NCBI GenBank assembly: GCA_029099805.1
Contig: JAQXOR010000099.1
Location: 1-41,831, forward strand
DNA from: Lachnospiraceae bacterium
Lineage (GTDB): Bacteria > Bacillota > Clostridia > Lachnospirales > Lachnospiraceae
Reading direction: 5' to 3'
Length of the DNA stretch: 41,831 nt
Made by a program: the position numbers and the translations under genes. Shown in pieces: positions 9,401 to 15,612 of this stretch. Below the pieces are notes generated by a model. That model was not told the DNA's origin. It saw nothing but the letters and a program-made list of their open reading frames with translations, and did no database searches. How positions within the stretch are numbered: the first letter of the stretch is position 1; each line of letters starts with the position of its first letter.

Positions 9401-10035
9401 CGTTCCATCACTGCCTTGTTCCCGGGCTCAAACCGCAGTAAGGATTTATCTGCTTTTATTTGTATCGGAGTCTTCTTTTTTGTATATACCAGGAACTCCT
9501 CCAGAGCCCGGTCTACCGAGCGGCTCTTACATAACTGTCGGTATATGGTGGTTTCTTCCTCACGGTCTCCCAATACCGTCGTAACAAAATGTTCCTCGGA
9601 AAATAATCGTTTCGCCTCGTACCAGTCATTCTGGGCAAGTCCGGCAAATTGAAATAAATCGCGCACCTCACCCTCGGAAGATTTGCAGGATACCGGAACA
9701 ATCTTAATCACAAACGGAAGCTGGATCTCTCCAAACTCACTGACTATTGTGATATTTCCTCTGTGGATTTCCCCCGGGGTTGCATATTCGGCGTGTATCG
9801 AATATGTAATCTCATTATCAATTCCGACAAACTGCTGTTCCTTTAAAACCAGCAGCTCATCCGAAGAATAAAGTACACCTTTCATCACACGCATATCACG
9901 ATTGCGTACGGAAAATTTGCCGTAAAACACCTCTCCCGCAGAGACCTCTGCCAAAAGAGCCTCTTCGGAAACCAAAATCTCCGGTTGTTCGTATTCAAAA
10001 ATCCCTTTTGCTAATCGTTCAATTTTATCCTTCAC
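6454..10035 (-). CDS. Giant beta-domain plus alpha-solenoid protein (probable DUF5717 family)
   Basis: A 1193-aa cytoplasmic protein with no signal peptide or membrane span. Two beta-rich, Ig-like domains lie at about residues 15-115 and 195-290 (the second ends GRIYLKTPRQSIRIDVSC). From about 295 to the end it is almost wholly helical, a TPR-like solenoid. It is interrupted near 700-750 by a small beta insert (IVPLSGGRAIISMYTEDAKL). I recall this architecture as DUF5717 in Lachnospiraceae; function is not known. The start is GTG at 10035, with AGGTGG 6 nt upstream. It follows the 298-aa membrane protein by 27 bp and is coupled to the Hsp70-like gene. The size suggests a scaffold. Confidence 0.8.
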   Translation of the reverse strand: MKDKIERLAKGIFEYEQPEILVSEEALLAEVSAGEVFYGKFSVRNRDMRVMKGVLYSSDELLVLKEQQFVGIDNEITYSIHAEYATPGEIHRGNITIVSEFGEIQLPFVIKIVPVSCKSSEGEVRDLFQFAGLAQNDWYEAKRLFSEEHFVTTVLGDREEETTIYRQLCKSRSVDRALEEFLVYTKKKTPIQIKADKSLLRFEPGNKAVMERITVIRDTWGYSDVTVETEGDFFLVSSKKLLSESFNGNRCVLEVAVDGAALAQGNHYGRIYLKTPRQSIRIDVSCICERTAREEERKRHLFHKTEAKLFQRYFDFRLGKLKAGNYIAEAESIVDLLLSRLQDCIFTDEVRRKKELSYQMYRAYLNVIGKKEKLAESEINQLSARIREEGADAELLGAMYYLDAMRQKDAEEVRKYAAQIRLLSEQYKESGMLLWFRMYTDKRSENGRASSLLELAERFRRGNRSPVLYYEAAVLWNEEPTLLKELGLFELQVLSFALKNGMLRKETVLRFSILASQGKDSKRLLLHCLCLAYRQYGQRDTLQALCSFLIANGIRERKYHSYFADACALQLRIPMLQEYYIYTCDCSLQTKIDQSVLLYFIYGNELEEPYCAFLYAYIVRNQESLGSFYKTYLKRMEQYAVNSIKLGRIDKNLAAIYEEVLRSSMLDAELAAVLPRLIFSYYVECDNRQMRAVSVLHKEESQECIVPLSGGRAIISMYTEDAKLVLLDEEGNRYLPAGECRISRLLHEDKLIARCYELAGENRILLLNLLEKVHNFHTVDVDAVELSKRIVHLDGLLEEFRQREIHSLIQYCYDKYQGDLMDAYLSKLNLDFLNREERNRMIELLIVRGRYDLALDALTRYGMAGVSSKRILRLCERMLLQCEGEQNDMLLLLCRQVFFEGKYNESIVRYLEQYFYGTTEEMYLLWQSAMELELQTECLEERLLGQILFAGSYVPEAYQVFLSYRKKKGNPRLVRAYLSQTAYRCFLHGCELPEELMEQMREEAEEENDICRLAVLKTYAEKEALTQEQVSFAETNMRMFAERGMIFPFFKGFEGRAALPPCMADKLYVEYHTNPENRVMISYLFDNEDGAQFVKEEMRHIGYGVFVKEFILFYEEVLQYYITEEKDGEAQITESFYRKLDTVKIHDETTKYGQINLILTAQDMKDEKTTIDMLENYYRMEYTMNRLFEPIKE

Positions 10036-10062
10036 TTCAATCCACCTGTCTGTGACTGTACT

Positions 10063-10959
10063 TTATCGTTTGATAAACTCTCCGGTTACATCATCCTTAC
10101 TGTATACAACACTTCCGTCCAGCGCGACATAGAATGTACCACGAAATCTTTGTTTTCCGCCTACCGTTTCAAAAAGATTAATACCGTAGCATTCCACACC
10201 ATCAGCCATAGTCGTCCAGTCATCCATCGTCATGTCATAACTTGCTGTTTCCTTTGCAAGGCCAAGGCGTTCTCCCGAATACCCGGCAAATACTTTCATT
10301 GCTTCGTCTGCCGTCAGTATCTTTCCGCCTTCGTTTCCGGTCTCCGTCTTATCTACCGGAAACTTTGCAATCGGTGCAACCACTCCGGACATATCATAAC
10401 ACAACAGGGTACCTTCCTTCTTCCCAACAATCAAAAGAGGGGACATACCTTCTCCTTTTTCATTGTTAATACAAAAGGAATAATACTCTACCCCGTCAAT
10501 CATCAAATGATCATCCAATAAGTCAATGCTGTAGTTCTCCAGCTGTACAATGCTCTTTACAATGTGCTCTGCCTCTGTTCTGGATATTCCGGTATCCTCG
10601 GCAGGAGCAGTCACCTCCGGAGTAGCCTCTGCATCCGGAGTATGTGTCACTCCGGAGGTAGGCACCGGTGCTTCCGTAACCGGAAACTTTGTAGGCTCAT
10701 CAGGTACGTCTGTCCCTGTGGCGGCTACCTCCCCCGTCGGATGTATTGCCTCCTCGTCCTTGTTTTCATTTCTGAATTTGGAAATCAGTACGACCACTAA
10801 AACCACTGCAATCAGTACCACAACAATGGTAACGATATCCGGTCCCTGCGTCTCCCTTGCATTTCCTCTCCTTGTATTTTTTCTCCCGCCGGAGGTACTT
10901 CTTTTCGTACTTCCCTGTCCGGTCCGGGAGGATGTTTTCTTTTTTTGTGCAGCCATCAT
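10063..10959 (-). CDS. Single-pass membrane protein with two PepSY-like repeats
   Basis: A 298-aa protein. A basic, Ser/Arg-rich cytoplasmic tail (residues 1-40) precedes one membrane helix (41-60). A Thr/Pro-rich spacer (about 75-120) and an outside globular part follow. That part contains two similar units (about 122-205 and 217-298), each a helix with EA followed by beta strands ending in a Gly-Asp/Gly-x-V turn, resembling PepSY repeats (inference). Two ATGs are adjacent: AGGAGG lies 3 nt from the first (10959) and 6 nt from the second (10956), so the second may be the true start. It is first in the operon, downstream of a promoter at 11006-11034. Confidence 0.8.
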   Translation of the reverse strand: MMAAQKKKTSSRTGQGSTKRSTSGGRKNTRRGNARETQGPDIVTIVVVLIAVVLVVVLISKFRNENKDEEAIHPTGEVAATGTDVPDEPTKFPVTEAPVPTSGVTHTPDAEATPEVTAPAEDTGISRTEAEHIVKSIVQLENYSIDLLDDHLMIDGVEYYSFCINNEKGEGMSPLLIVGKKEGTLLCYDMSGVVAPIAKFPVDKTETGNEGGKILTADEAMKVFAGYSGERLGLAKETASYDMTMDDWTTMADGVECYGINLFETVGGKQRFRGTFYVALDGSVVYSKDDVTGEFIKR

Positions 10960-11005
10960 ATCCCTCCTGTTTCTTGTCCCTTTTCATCTTGTTATACGCC
11001 TTTTC

Positions 11006-11034
11006 AGTATATCATAGTTTCCTCTTTTCCGCAA
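11006..11034 (-). promoter_or_regulatory. Probable promoter of the 10959-to-764 operon
   Basis: On the minus strand TTGCGG (11034-11029), a 17-bp spacer and TATACT (11011-11006) lie 47 bp before the first start codon. They are just downstream of the pyruvate kinase terminator. The -35 box is weak and the -10 box good. No other promoter was recognised in the short gaps inside the operon. Confidence 0.55.
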
Positions 11035-11046
11035 TGGAGAACCGGC

Positions 11047-11096
11047 AAAAAAAGTGTGCATCATCTTCTGCCTGAGCTTCTGAAAATGATGCACAC
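11047..11096 (-). terminator. Intrinsic terminator of the kinase-regulator-pyk operon
   Basis: On the minus strand the 11-bp stem GTGTGCATCAT/ATGATGCACAC encloses a 21-nt loop and is followed by seven T residues (11053-11047). It begins about 20 bp after the pyruvate kinase stop codon. Confidence 0.9.
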
Positions 11097-11116
11097 TCCA
11101 TCGTCTGCCTTATTTC

Positions 11117-12538
11117 CTACATTCTGTCGCTTTTTACCATCTGCACCTTTAAAACATCCGTCACTCCCTGTGCACCTGCCGCAATCACAACCCGGTCATT
11201 TTCTCCAATCAGACCATATCGTTTTGCACATGCAATTGCATGATCAAATAAAACATTCGCATCCGGCTGATACAACGCCGTTACCGGATATACTCCCCAG
11301 GAAAGTGCCAGCTGGTGAAATGTCTTTTCATTCGGGGTTGCAGCAATGATTAGCTGCCGCGGGCGGAATTTGGACATTCTCTTAGCCGTGTATCCAGACA
11401 TCGTTACGGCGATAATCGCTGTAGCCTTTACATCACGTGCTGTCGTACATGCCGCATCACAAATTGCATTTGTCGTATCGTTGGTGTCATTCTCATACTG
11501 TACCCCGCGATACACATCCATCTCAAATGCATCCTTTTCTGCCTGCTCCGCAATTTTTGACATTACCTCCACTACCAGCGCCGGATGGTCTCCCGCTGCT
11601 GTCTCCCCGGACAGCATAATGGCAGAGGTACCGTCAAACACCGCATTTGCCACATCGGTAATTTCTGCTCTGGTAGGCGTAGTATTGTGTATCATGGATT
11701 CCAGCATCTGGGTCGCCGTAATCACCATTTTTCCTGCCTGATAGCACTTCTTTATAAATTTCTTCTGAAGCCCCGGAAGTCTTTCATACTCAATTTCCAC
11801 CCCCATATCGCCACGGGCAACCATAATACCGTCGGAATACTCCAGAATTTCATCAAAATGCTCAACTCCCTCAATATTTTCGATTTTGGATATTATTTTG
11901 ATGTCATAGCCGCCATAATAATCCAGACAGTTACGTATCCCGATGACATCCTCTTTCGAGCGCACAAAGGAAGCCGCCACAAAGTCGACATTCTGTTCGA
12001 CACCAAAACGTAAATCCGCCTCATCCTGTTCACTCAGATGCGGAAATTCCAGGTGAACATTCGGTACGTTTACCCCTTTATGATTGGATATCGTACCTCC
12101 GTTTACCACTTCACAGGTGATGTCCGTCTCCGACACTGTCATAACACGCAGTAAAACTCTTCCGTCATCTACAAGTATCTCATTTCCCGGCTTTAATTGT
12201 CCCGGAAGCTCTTTATACGAAATACTGACTTCTTTCTCGTCTCCTTCCGTTTCCCTTGTTGTGAAGGTAAAGATATCTCCGCTCTTTAACGCAACCGCAC
12301 CATTTTTAAAATTTCCCACCCGGATCTCCGGTCCTTTCGTGTCCAGCATAATTGCCGCAGGTATCTTCATCTCATCTCTTACCTTACGGAACATCTCAAT
12401 ATTTGCCTTATGGTATTCATGCGTTCCGTGTGAAAAATTCAGACGGGCAACATTCATCCCGTTTTTCAGCATCTGCATCAGGGTTTGTTCATTGCTGCAC
12501 GCCGGTCCCAACGTGCACACGATTTTAGTTCTTCTCAT
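11117..12538 (-). CDS. pyk: Pyruvate kinase
   Basis: A 473-aa enzyme making pyruvate and ATP from phosphoenolpyruvate and ADP at the end of glycolysis. Family motifs run in order: TKIVCTLGPAC at the N-terminus, MNVARLNFSHG, LDTKGPEIRVG, KIENIEGV, the active-site region GIMVARGDMGVEI, and TATQMLESM. It lacks the extra C-terminal PEP-utiliser-like domain of Bacillus enzymes. Glu71 in KGPEIR matches rabbit muscle Glu117, the residue associated with K+-dependent catalysis. AAGGAG lies 7 nt before the ATG. It starts 2 bp after the response regulator stop, an unusual operon partner, and ends before a strong terminator. Confidence 0.97.
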   Translation of the reverse strand: MRRTKIVCTLGPACSNEQTLMQMLKNGMNVARLNFSHGTHEYHKANIEMFRKVRDEMKIPAAIMLDTKGPEIRVGNFKNGAVALKSGDIFTFTTRETEGDEKEVSISYKELPGQLKPGNEILVDDGRVLLRVMTVSETDITCEVVNGGTISNHKGVNVPNVHLEFPHLSEQDEADLRFGVEQNVDFVAASFVRSKEDVIGIRNCLDYYGGYDIKIISKIENIEGVEHFDEILEYSDGIMVARGDMGVEIEYERLPGLQKKFIKKCYQAGKMVITATQMLESMIHNTTPTRAEITDVANAVFDGTSAIMLSGETAAGDHPALVVEVMSKIAEQAEKDAFEMDVYRGVQYENDTNDTTNAICDAACTTARDVKATAIIAVTMSGYTAKRMSKFRPRQLIIAATPNEKTFHQLALSWGVYPVTALYQPDANVLFDHAIACAKRYGLIGENDRVVIAAGAQGVTDVLKVQMVKSDRM

Positions 12539-12540
12539 GA

Positions 12541-13248
12541 TTAATCTCCTTCTATCATTCGATATCCTACACCCACTTCGGTAAAAATATACTTTGGTTC
12601 TGCAGGATTCTTTTCGATTTTTCGCCGGATGTTTGCCATGTTGACACGCAAAATCTGATTGTCACCATTTGTATTCGGTCCCCATATCTCGCAAATAATA
12701 AAATCATAAGTCAGTACCTTTCCGGCATATTTGCCGAGCAGACTCACAATCTTAAATTCATTTTGTGTCAGACCGACATCAACTCCCGCCACAAAGACAC
12801 GATATTTTTCATAATCTATCGTAAGCTCTCCGGCCGTAAACTTTCCGCTCTGCGCAACATCACGATTTGCCCCGGAAGTCCTCGTATGGCGAAGTGCCGT
12901 ACGAATACGAGCCAGCAGTTCCTCTGTCCCAAACGGCTTTGTAATATAGTCATCCGCTCCCAAATCCAGAGCTTCCACCTTATCCCTTTCATTTGCCCGT
13001 GCAGAAACAACAATCACCGGTAAAAATGACCATTTACGTACGGCCTTCAGCACATCGATTCCATCCATGTCCGGCAGTCCCAAATCTAAGATGACAATAT
13101 CCGGACAGCAGGATGTAATCAGACTGTATGCTTCCTGCCCGGTCCTTGCCGTAACAACGTCATAATTGTTTGCGGTTAAAATTGCAATAATAAAATTACT
13201 GATACTCTTTTCGTCCTCTACCACCAGCACCTTGCTTTTTACCGGCAT
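12541..13248 (-). CDS. OmpR/KdpE-family response regulator
   Basis: A 235-aa response regulator. The receiver domain (residues 6-118) has the acidic pair E11-D12, phosphoacceptor D55 in VILDLGLPDMDG, and the TKPF lysine near 105. A C-terminal OmpR-type winged helix (about 135-233) ends with the NIRRKIE recognition region and VGVGYRM wing. Overall similarity is to KdpE. No kdpFABC genes are present in the window, so the target is unknown; the downstream pyk is an obvious candidate for co-regulation. The start codon is 1 bp after the stop of the kinase gene. Confidence 0.92.
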   Translation of the reverse strand: MPVKSKVLVVEDEKSISNFIIAILTANNYDVVTARTGQEAYSLITSCCPDIVILDLGLPDMDGIDVLKAVRKWSFLPVIVVSARANERDKVEALDLGADDYITKPFGTEELLARIRTALRHTRTSGANRDVAQSGKFTAGELTIDYEKYRVFVAGVDVGLTQNEFKIVSLLGKYAGKVLTYDFIICEIWGPNTNGDNQILRVNMANIRRKIEKNPAEPKYIFTEVGVGYRMIEGD

Positions 13249-13249
13249 A

Positions 13250-14329
13250 TTATTCCTCCTTTATCGGTAATCTAAATTCAAATGCCGCCCCGCCTGCCTT
13301 CCGGTTATACGCCTCCACACTTCCGCCATGTGCACAGATTATACTTTTGCACACAGTAAGTCCGATTCCCATATTCCGCTTTCCATCCATATTAGTTTCA
13401 TTTCCGTTATAGATACTTTCCTTCAAAAGGCGCGGCAAAACATCCTTCCCGATTCCCACCCCGTCATCCTTTACACTAAAAACGGCATAATCGCCTTCTT
13501 TTCTCACACCAAGTAAAATCTCACTGACCACACCGCCATGTACAACAGCGTTCTCCATCAGATTGCATAGCACCTGCTCTATCAGCATGGCATCCATCGG
13601 TACAAACAGCACCTCCTCCGGCATTTCGGTCTTTACCGGAGCCTCCGGAAAGCGCTTCTTAAACTTTACCACTGCTTCTGCCAGAATCTCTTCTACCATC
13701 TCCGGCTCTTTTGCGACCTTCGCAGAATCCGAATCGATTCTGGTTACAAGTAAAAGATTTTCTACCACACGGACCAGCCACTGTGCCTCCTCTTTCACGT
13801 CACCAAGCAGGGTAAGAATCTTCTCTTTCGAAAGCTTGTCATGATTTTCCGCAACAGCCGAAACAGCTCCCACAATAGAGGTGAGCGGAGTCCGGATATC
13901 GTGTGACACTGCCCTGAGAAGGTTTCCCCGCATCCGTTCTTTTTCAATCTCCGCACGAATTTTTTCCTGCTGCTTAATCTGCGTCGTCAGCATACTGACA
14001 ACGATAGATACGGAAAACATCGCTACAAACGTTAACGGATACCCGTTCAGCGTAAAGTTCAAATGAAAATAAGGATAGGTAAATATGTAATTCACTCCTA
14101 TTACTGCAATGGCGGAAGAAAACATTCCATAGAAATAGCTGTTTGTAAATCTGGATACCAAAAGAACCGCTAACACAAAAACTAACGGGACATGGCTGTC
14201 TGTCTGCCCGCCCCTCCGCAATATGAAGCAACAAATGGTGGCAACTGTCAAAATACCAATGGTAATCAGGCTGTCCTTCCAGGATAACTTGACCAGATTT
14301 CCTTTTATCTCTATTTTCTGCTGTTTCAT
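13250..14329 (-). CDS. KdpD-like sensor histidine kinase lacking the N-terminal KdpD domain
   Basis: A 359-aa sensor kinase. Up to four hydrophobic segments (about 20-115) form a DUF4118-type membrane domain as in KdpD. The HisKA dimerisation domain has H143 in AVSHDIRTPLTS. The ATPase domain has an N box (LCNLMENAVVHG), G1 box (DDGVGIG) and G2 box (MGIGLTVCKS). The cytoplasmic KdpD and USP domains of full-length KdpD (about 900 aa) are absent, so any signal must come through the membrane or linker regions. GAGGAT precedes the ATG. First gene of the operon with the regulator and pyk, downstream of a 235-bp repeat-rich leader. Confidence 0.9.
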   Translation of the reverse strand: MKQQKIEIKGNLVKLSWKDSLITIGILTVATICCFILRRGGQTDSHVPLVFVLAVLLVSRFTNSYFYGMFSSAIAVIGVNYIFTYPYFHLNFTLNGYPLTFVAMFSVSIVVSMLTTQIKQQEKIRAEIEKERMRGNLLRAVSHDIRTPLTSIVGAVSAVAENHDKLSKEKILTLLGDVKEEAQWLVRVVENLLLVTRIDSDSAKVAKEPEMVEEILAEAVVKFKKRFPEAPVKTEMPEEVLFVPMDAMLIEQVLCNLMENAVVHGGVVSEILLGVRKEGDYAVFSVKDDGVGIGKDVLPRLLKESIYNGNETNMDGKRNMGIGLTVCKSIICAHGGSVEAYNRKAGGAAFEFRLPIKEE

Positions 14330-14354
14330 TCAATCATCCTCGTTCTTTTCCTGT

Positions 14355-14391
14355 CGCACGACTCCTCTGCCGGATTCGTTTTGCTTTTCGC
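14355..14391. repeat. Direct repeat copy 1 in the kinase-operon leader
   Basis: A 37-bp unit whose last 28 bp (14364-14391) are identical to copy 2 at 14533-14560, 169 bp away. The first nine bases differ at three positions. It contains CTGCCGGAT and GTTTTGCTTTT, both of which have inverted partners at 14477-14487 and 14421-14430. It lies just upstream of the kinase start codon. Confidence 0.85.
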
Positions 14392-14420
14392 TCTTTCTTT
14401 TCTTTTCCTCTTTTCCGCTT

Positions 14421-14520
14421 AAAGCAAAACCTCCAAAACCTTGCTGCGCTTCGGTTTTCTCGGTCGCGTGCGCTCTCATCCGGCAGATGTCTCGTTCTCT
14501 CGAAGCCTTACTAGAGGCTT
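14421..14520 (-). other. Central segment of a structured leader with inverted partners of both repeats
   Basis: In the minus-strand transcript this stretch carries a hairpin (GAAGCCT/AGGCTTC around 14502-14519), then TCTGCCGGAT, then an AAAACC/GGTTTT hairpin, then GTTTTGCTTT (14430-14421). The last two single motifs are exact complements of ATCCGGCAGA and AAAGCAAAAC, which occur in both flanking repeats. The centre can therefore pair with the 5' copy (a nested multi-branch fold) or with the 3' copy near the start codon. A regulatory RNA is plausible but unproven. Confidence 0.5.
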
Positions 14521-14523
14521 CTT

Positions 14524-14560
14524 CGCACGGTCCCTCTGCCGGATTCGTTTTGCTTTTCGC
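14524..14560. repeat. Direct repeat copy 2 in the kinase-operon leader
   Basis: Second copy of the 37-bp unit, with its 28-bp identical core at 14533-14560. In the minus-strand transcript this copy comes first, immediately after the likely transcription start. It can pair with the central segment 14421-14490 by two 10-bp helices in nested order. Confidence 0.85.
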
Positions 14561-14564
14561 GGAT

Positions 14565-14573
14565 ATTATACCA
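14565..14573 (-). promoter_or_regulatory. Extended -10 promoter of the kinase-regulator-pyk operon
   Basis: On the minus strand TG-G-TATAAT is a perfect extended -10 (-10 box at 14570-14565), inside an AT-rich stretch. No good -35 box is seen at 17 bp. Use of this promoter would give a 5' leader of roughly 230 nt that includes both 37-bp repeats. Confidence 0.6.
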
Positions 14574-14614
14574 TATTTATGTGTTAATTAGTCGTTAAAT
14601 TTTCCTGTACACGC

Positions 14615-14638
14615 AAAAAGAGTCCGCAAGCGGACTCT
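14615..14638 (-). terminator. Intrinsic terminator after the 246-aa membrane protein gene
   Basis: On the minus strand the 9-bp stem AGAGTCCGC/GCGGACTCT with a 2-nt gap is followed by a T run (14619-14615). It is about 60 bp after the stop codon at 14699. A second hairpin (GGGGCA-G-CTGCA/TGCGG-A-TGCTCC, 14647-14676) lies between the stop codon and the terminator. Confidence 0.88.
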
Positions 14639-14698
14639 CGTGCCAAGGAGCATCCGCATTGTAGTGCAGCTGCCCCTTTTCAAACAATTTTAAATCCT

Positions 14699-15439
14699 TT
14701 ATTCTCCGGCCGTTTCCTTACTCTTTGTTCCGTACTCCAGCAAATAACGTACAAACTCTTCCGCATTTTTTTCATGCTTGGAATTACCGCAGATAGCAAG
14801 AGCTACAGGCTCGTCATAATATGGATTCTTCTCTACAAAATCTGATATTATAATACCGTAAGGCTGCTCCTCTCCCCAATTTCCTTCCTCGTCCCGGGGT
14901 CTCGCATAACAGAACCGCTCGGAAAGTGCCTCATACAAATCGGCAGGAAGCTGTTCCGATAACGGACGCAGGTAAGAGCCTGCATATTGTTTTAATACGG
15001 ATTCTCGTGCAATAATAATATCGATTTCTCCAACAAAAGCATGTGTCGTAAACTTCTGTGCTGAGACGGCATCCGCTGAATTGGAAATCATTACGGTATT
15101 ATCAAACAGCACCTCCTGTGTTTCCTCATCAAACGAAATATACTCCTCATAGCCGGCCTGTATAGACGATATCTCCGTATCAAGAATTACTGCATCCAGA
15201 ATCGATACATACAAGAGTCGTTCCTTCTCCGGAGCAAACATCTCATATACGGCATATCCGACAAACGCAATCACACATACCCATATAAAGGTTTTCAAAA
15301 GATAATAGGCACGAAAATGCTCCCACTTAGCCTTGAATCCTTTCAATTCCTTCCATTTTGCGCGCTCTGTTTTTTCTTCCCGTCTCTGATAGATGGAGGC
15401 CGAATCATCCAACGCTGTTTTTTTCTCCGATATGTCCAT
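14699..15439 (-). CDS. Membrane-anchored extracytoplasmic protein of unknown function
   Basis: A 246-aa protein with a charged cytoplasmic tail (residues 1-48, EEKTERAKWKELKGFKAKWE), one membrane helix (about 49-67), and a 180-residue outside domain. That domain alternates strands and helices (GEIDIIIARESVLKQYAG, DEPVALAICGNS, EEFVRYLLEYG). The pattern resembles the C-terminal half of an extracellular solute-binding fold, but no family is recognised. An AGGTGA box precedes the ATG. The gene is monocistronic: extended -10 promoter at 15534-15542 and terminator at 14615-14638. The 5' leader holds an inverted repeat at 15459-15474. Confidence 0.75.
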   Translation of the reverse strand: MDISEKKTALDDSASIYQRREEKTERAKWKELKGFKAKWEHFRAYYLLKTFIWVCVIAFVGYAVYEMFAPEKERLLYVSILDAVILDTEISSIQAGYEEYISFDEETQEVLFDNTVMISNSADAVSAQKFTTHAFVGEIDIIIARESVLKQYAGSYLRPLSEQLPADLYEALSERFCYARPRDEEGNWGEEQPYGIIISDFVEKNPYYDEPVALAICGNSKHEKNAEEFVRYLLEYGTKSKETAGE

Positions 15440-15458
15440 AAGTCACCTCACCTGTCCC

Positions 15459-15474
15459 GTTCTGATATTAGAAC
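15459..15474. repeat. Inverted repeat in the leader of the 246-aa protein gene
   Basis: A perfect inverted repeat GTTCT-6-AGAAC, 20 bp before the start codon and downstream of the promoter. It could be an operator or a small RNA hairpin near the ribosome site. A second palindrome GCAAGCTTGC lies near 15513-15522. Confidence 0.45.
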
Positions 15475-15533
15475 AAAGAGTCCTGTTCTTTCCCTGCACC
15501 CGGATTTTGCAAGCAAGCTTGCGTACTTTCACA

Positions 15534-15542
15534 ATTATATCA
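15534..15542 (-). promoter_or_regulatory. Extended -10 promoter for the 246-aa protein gene
   Basis: On the minus strand TG-A-TATAAT (-10 box at 15539-15534), about 95 bp before the start codon, with no clear -35 box. Confidence 0.55.
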
Positions 15543-15612
15543 TCTCACCGTTTCAAAAGAAAGAAAGATTCTATAAACTTTTACGGAAATGATCATTAAT
15601 TTGGGCCGGAAA

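Noticed and set aside
13250-14329. Assembly error or frameshift as the reason for the short KdpD-like kinase
   Set aside because: The upstream 235 bp hold a leader with repeats and a promoter and no KdpD/USP coding sequence. The gene also has its own ribosome site, so it is a natural short form.
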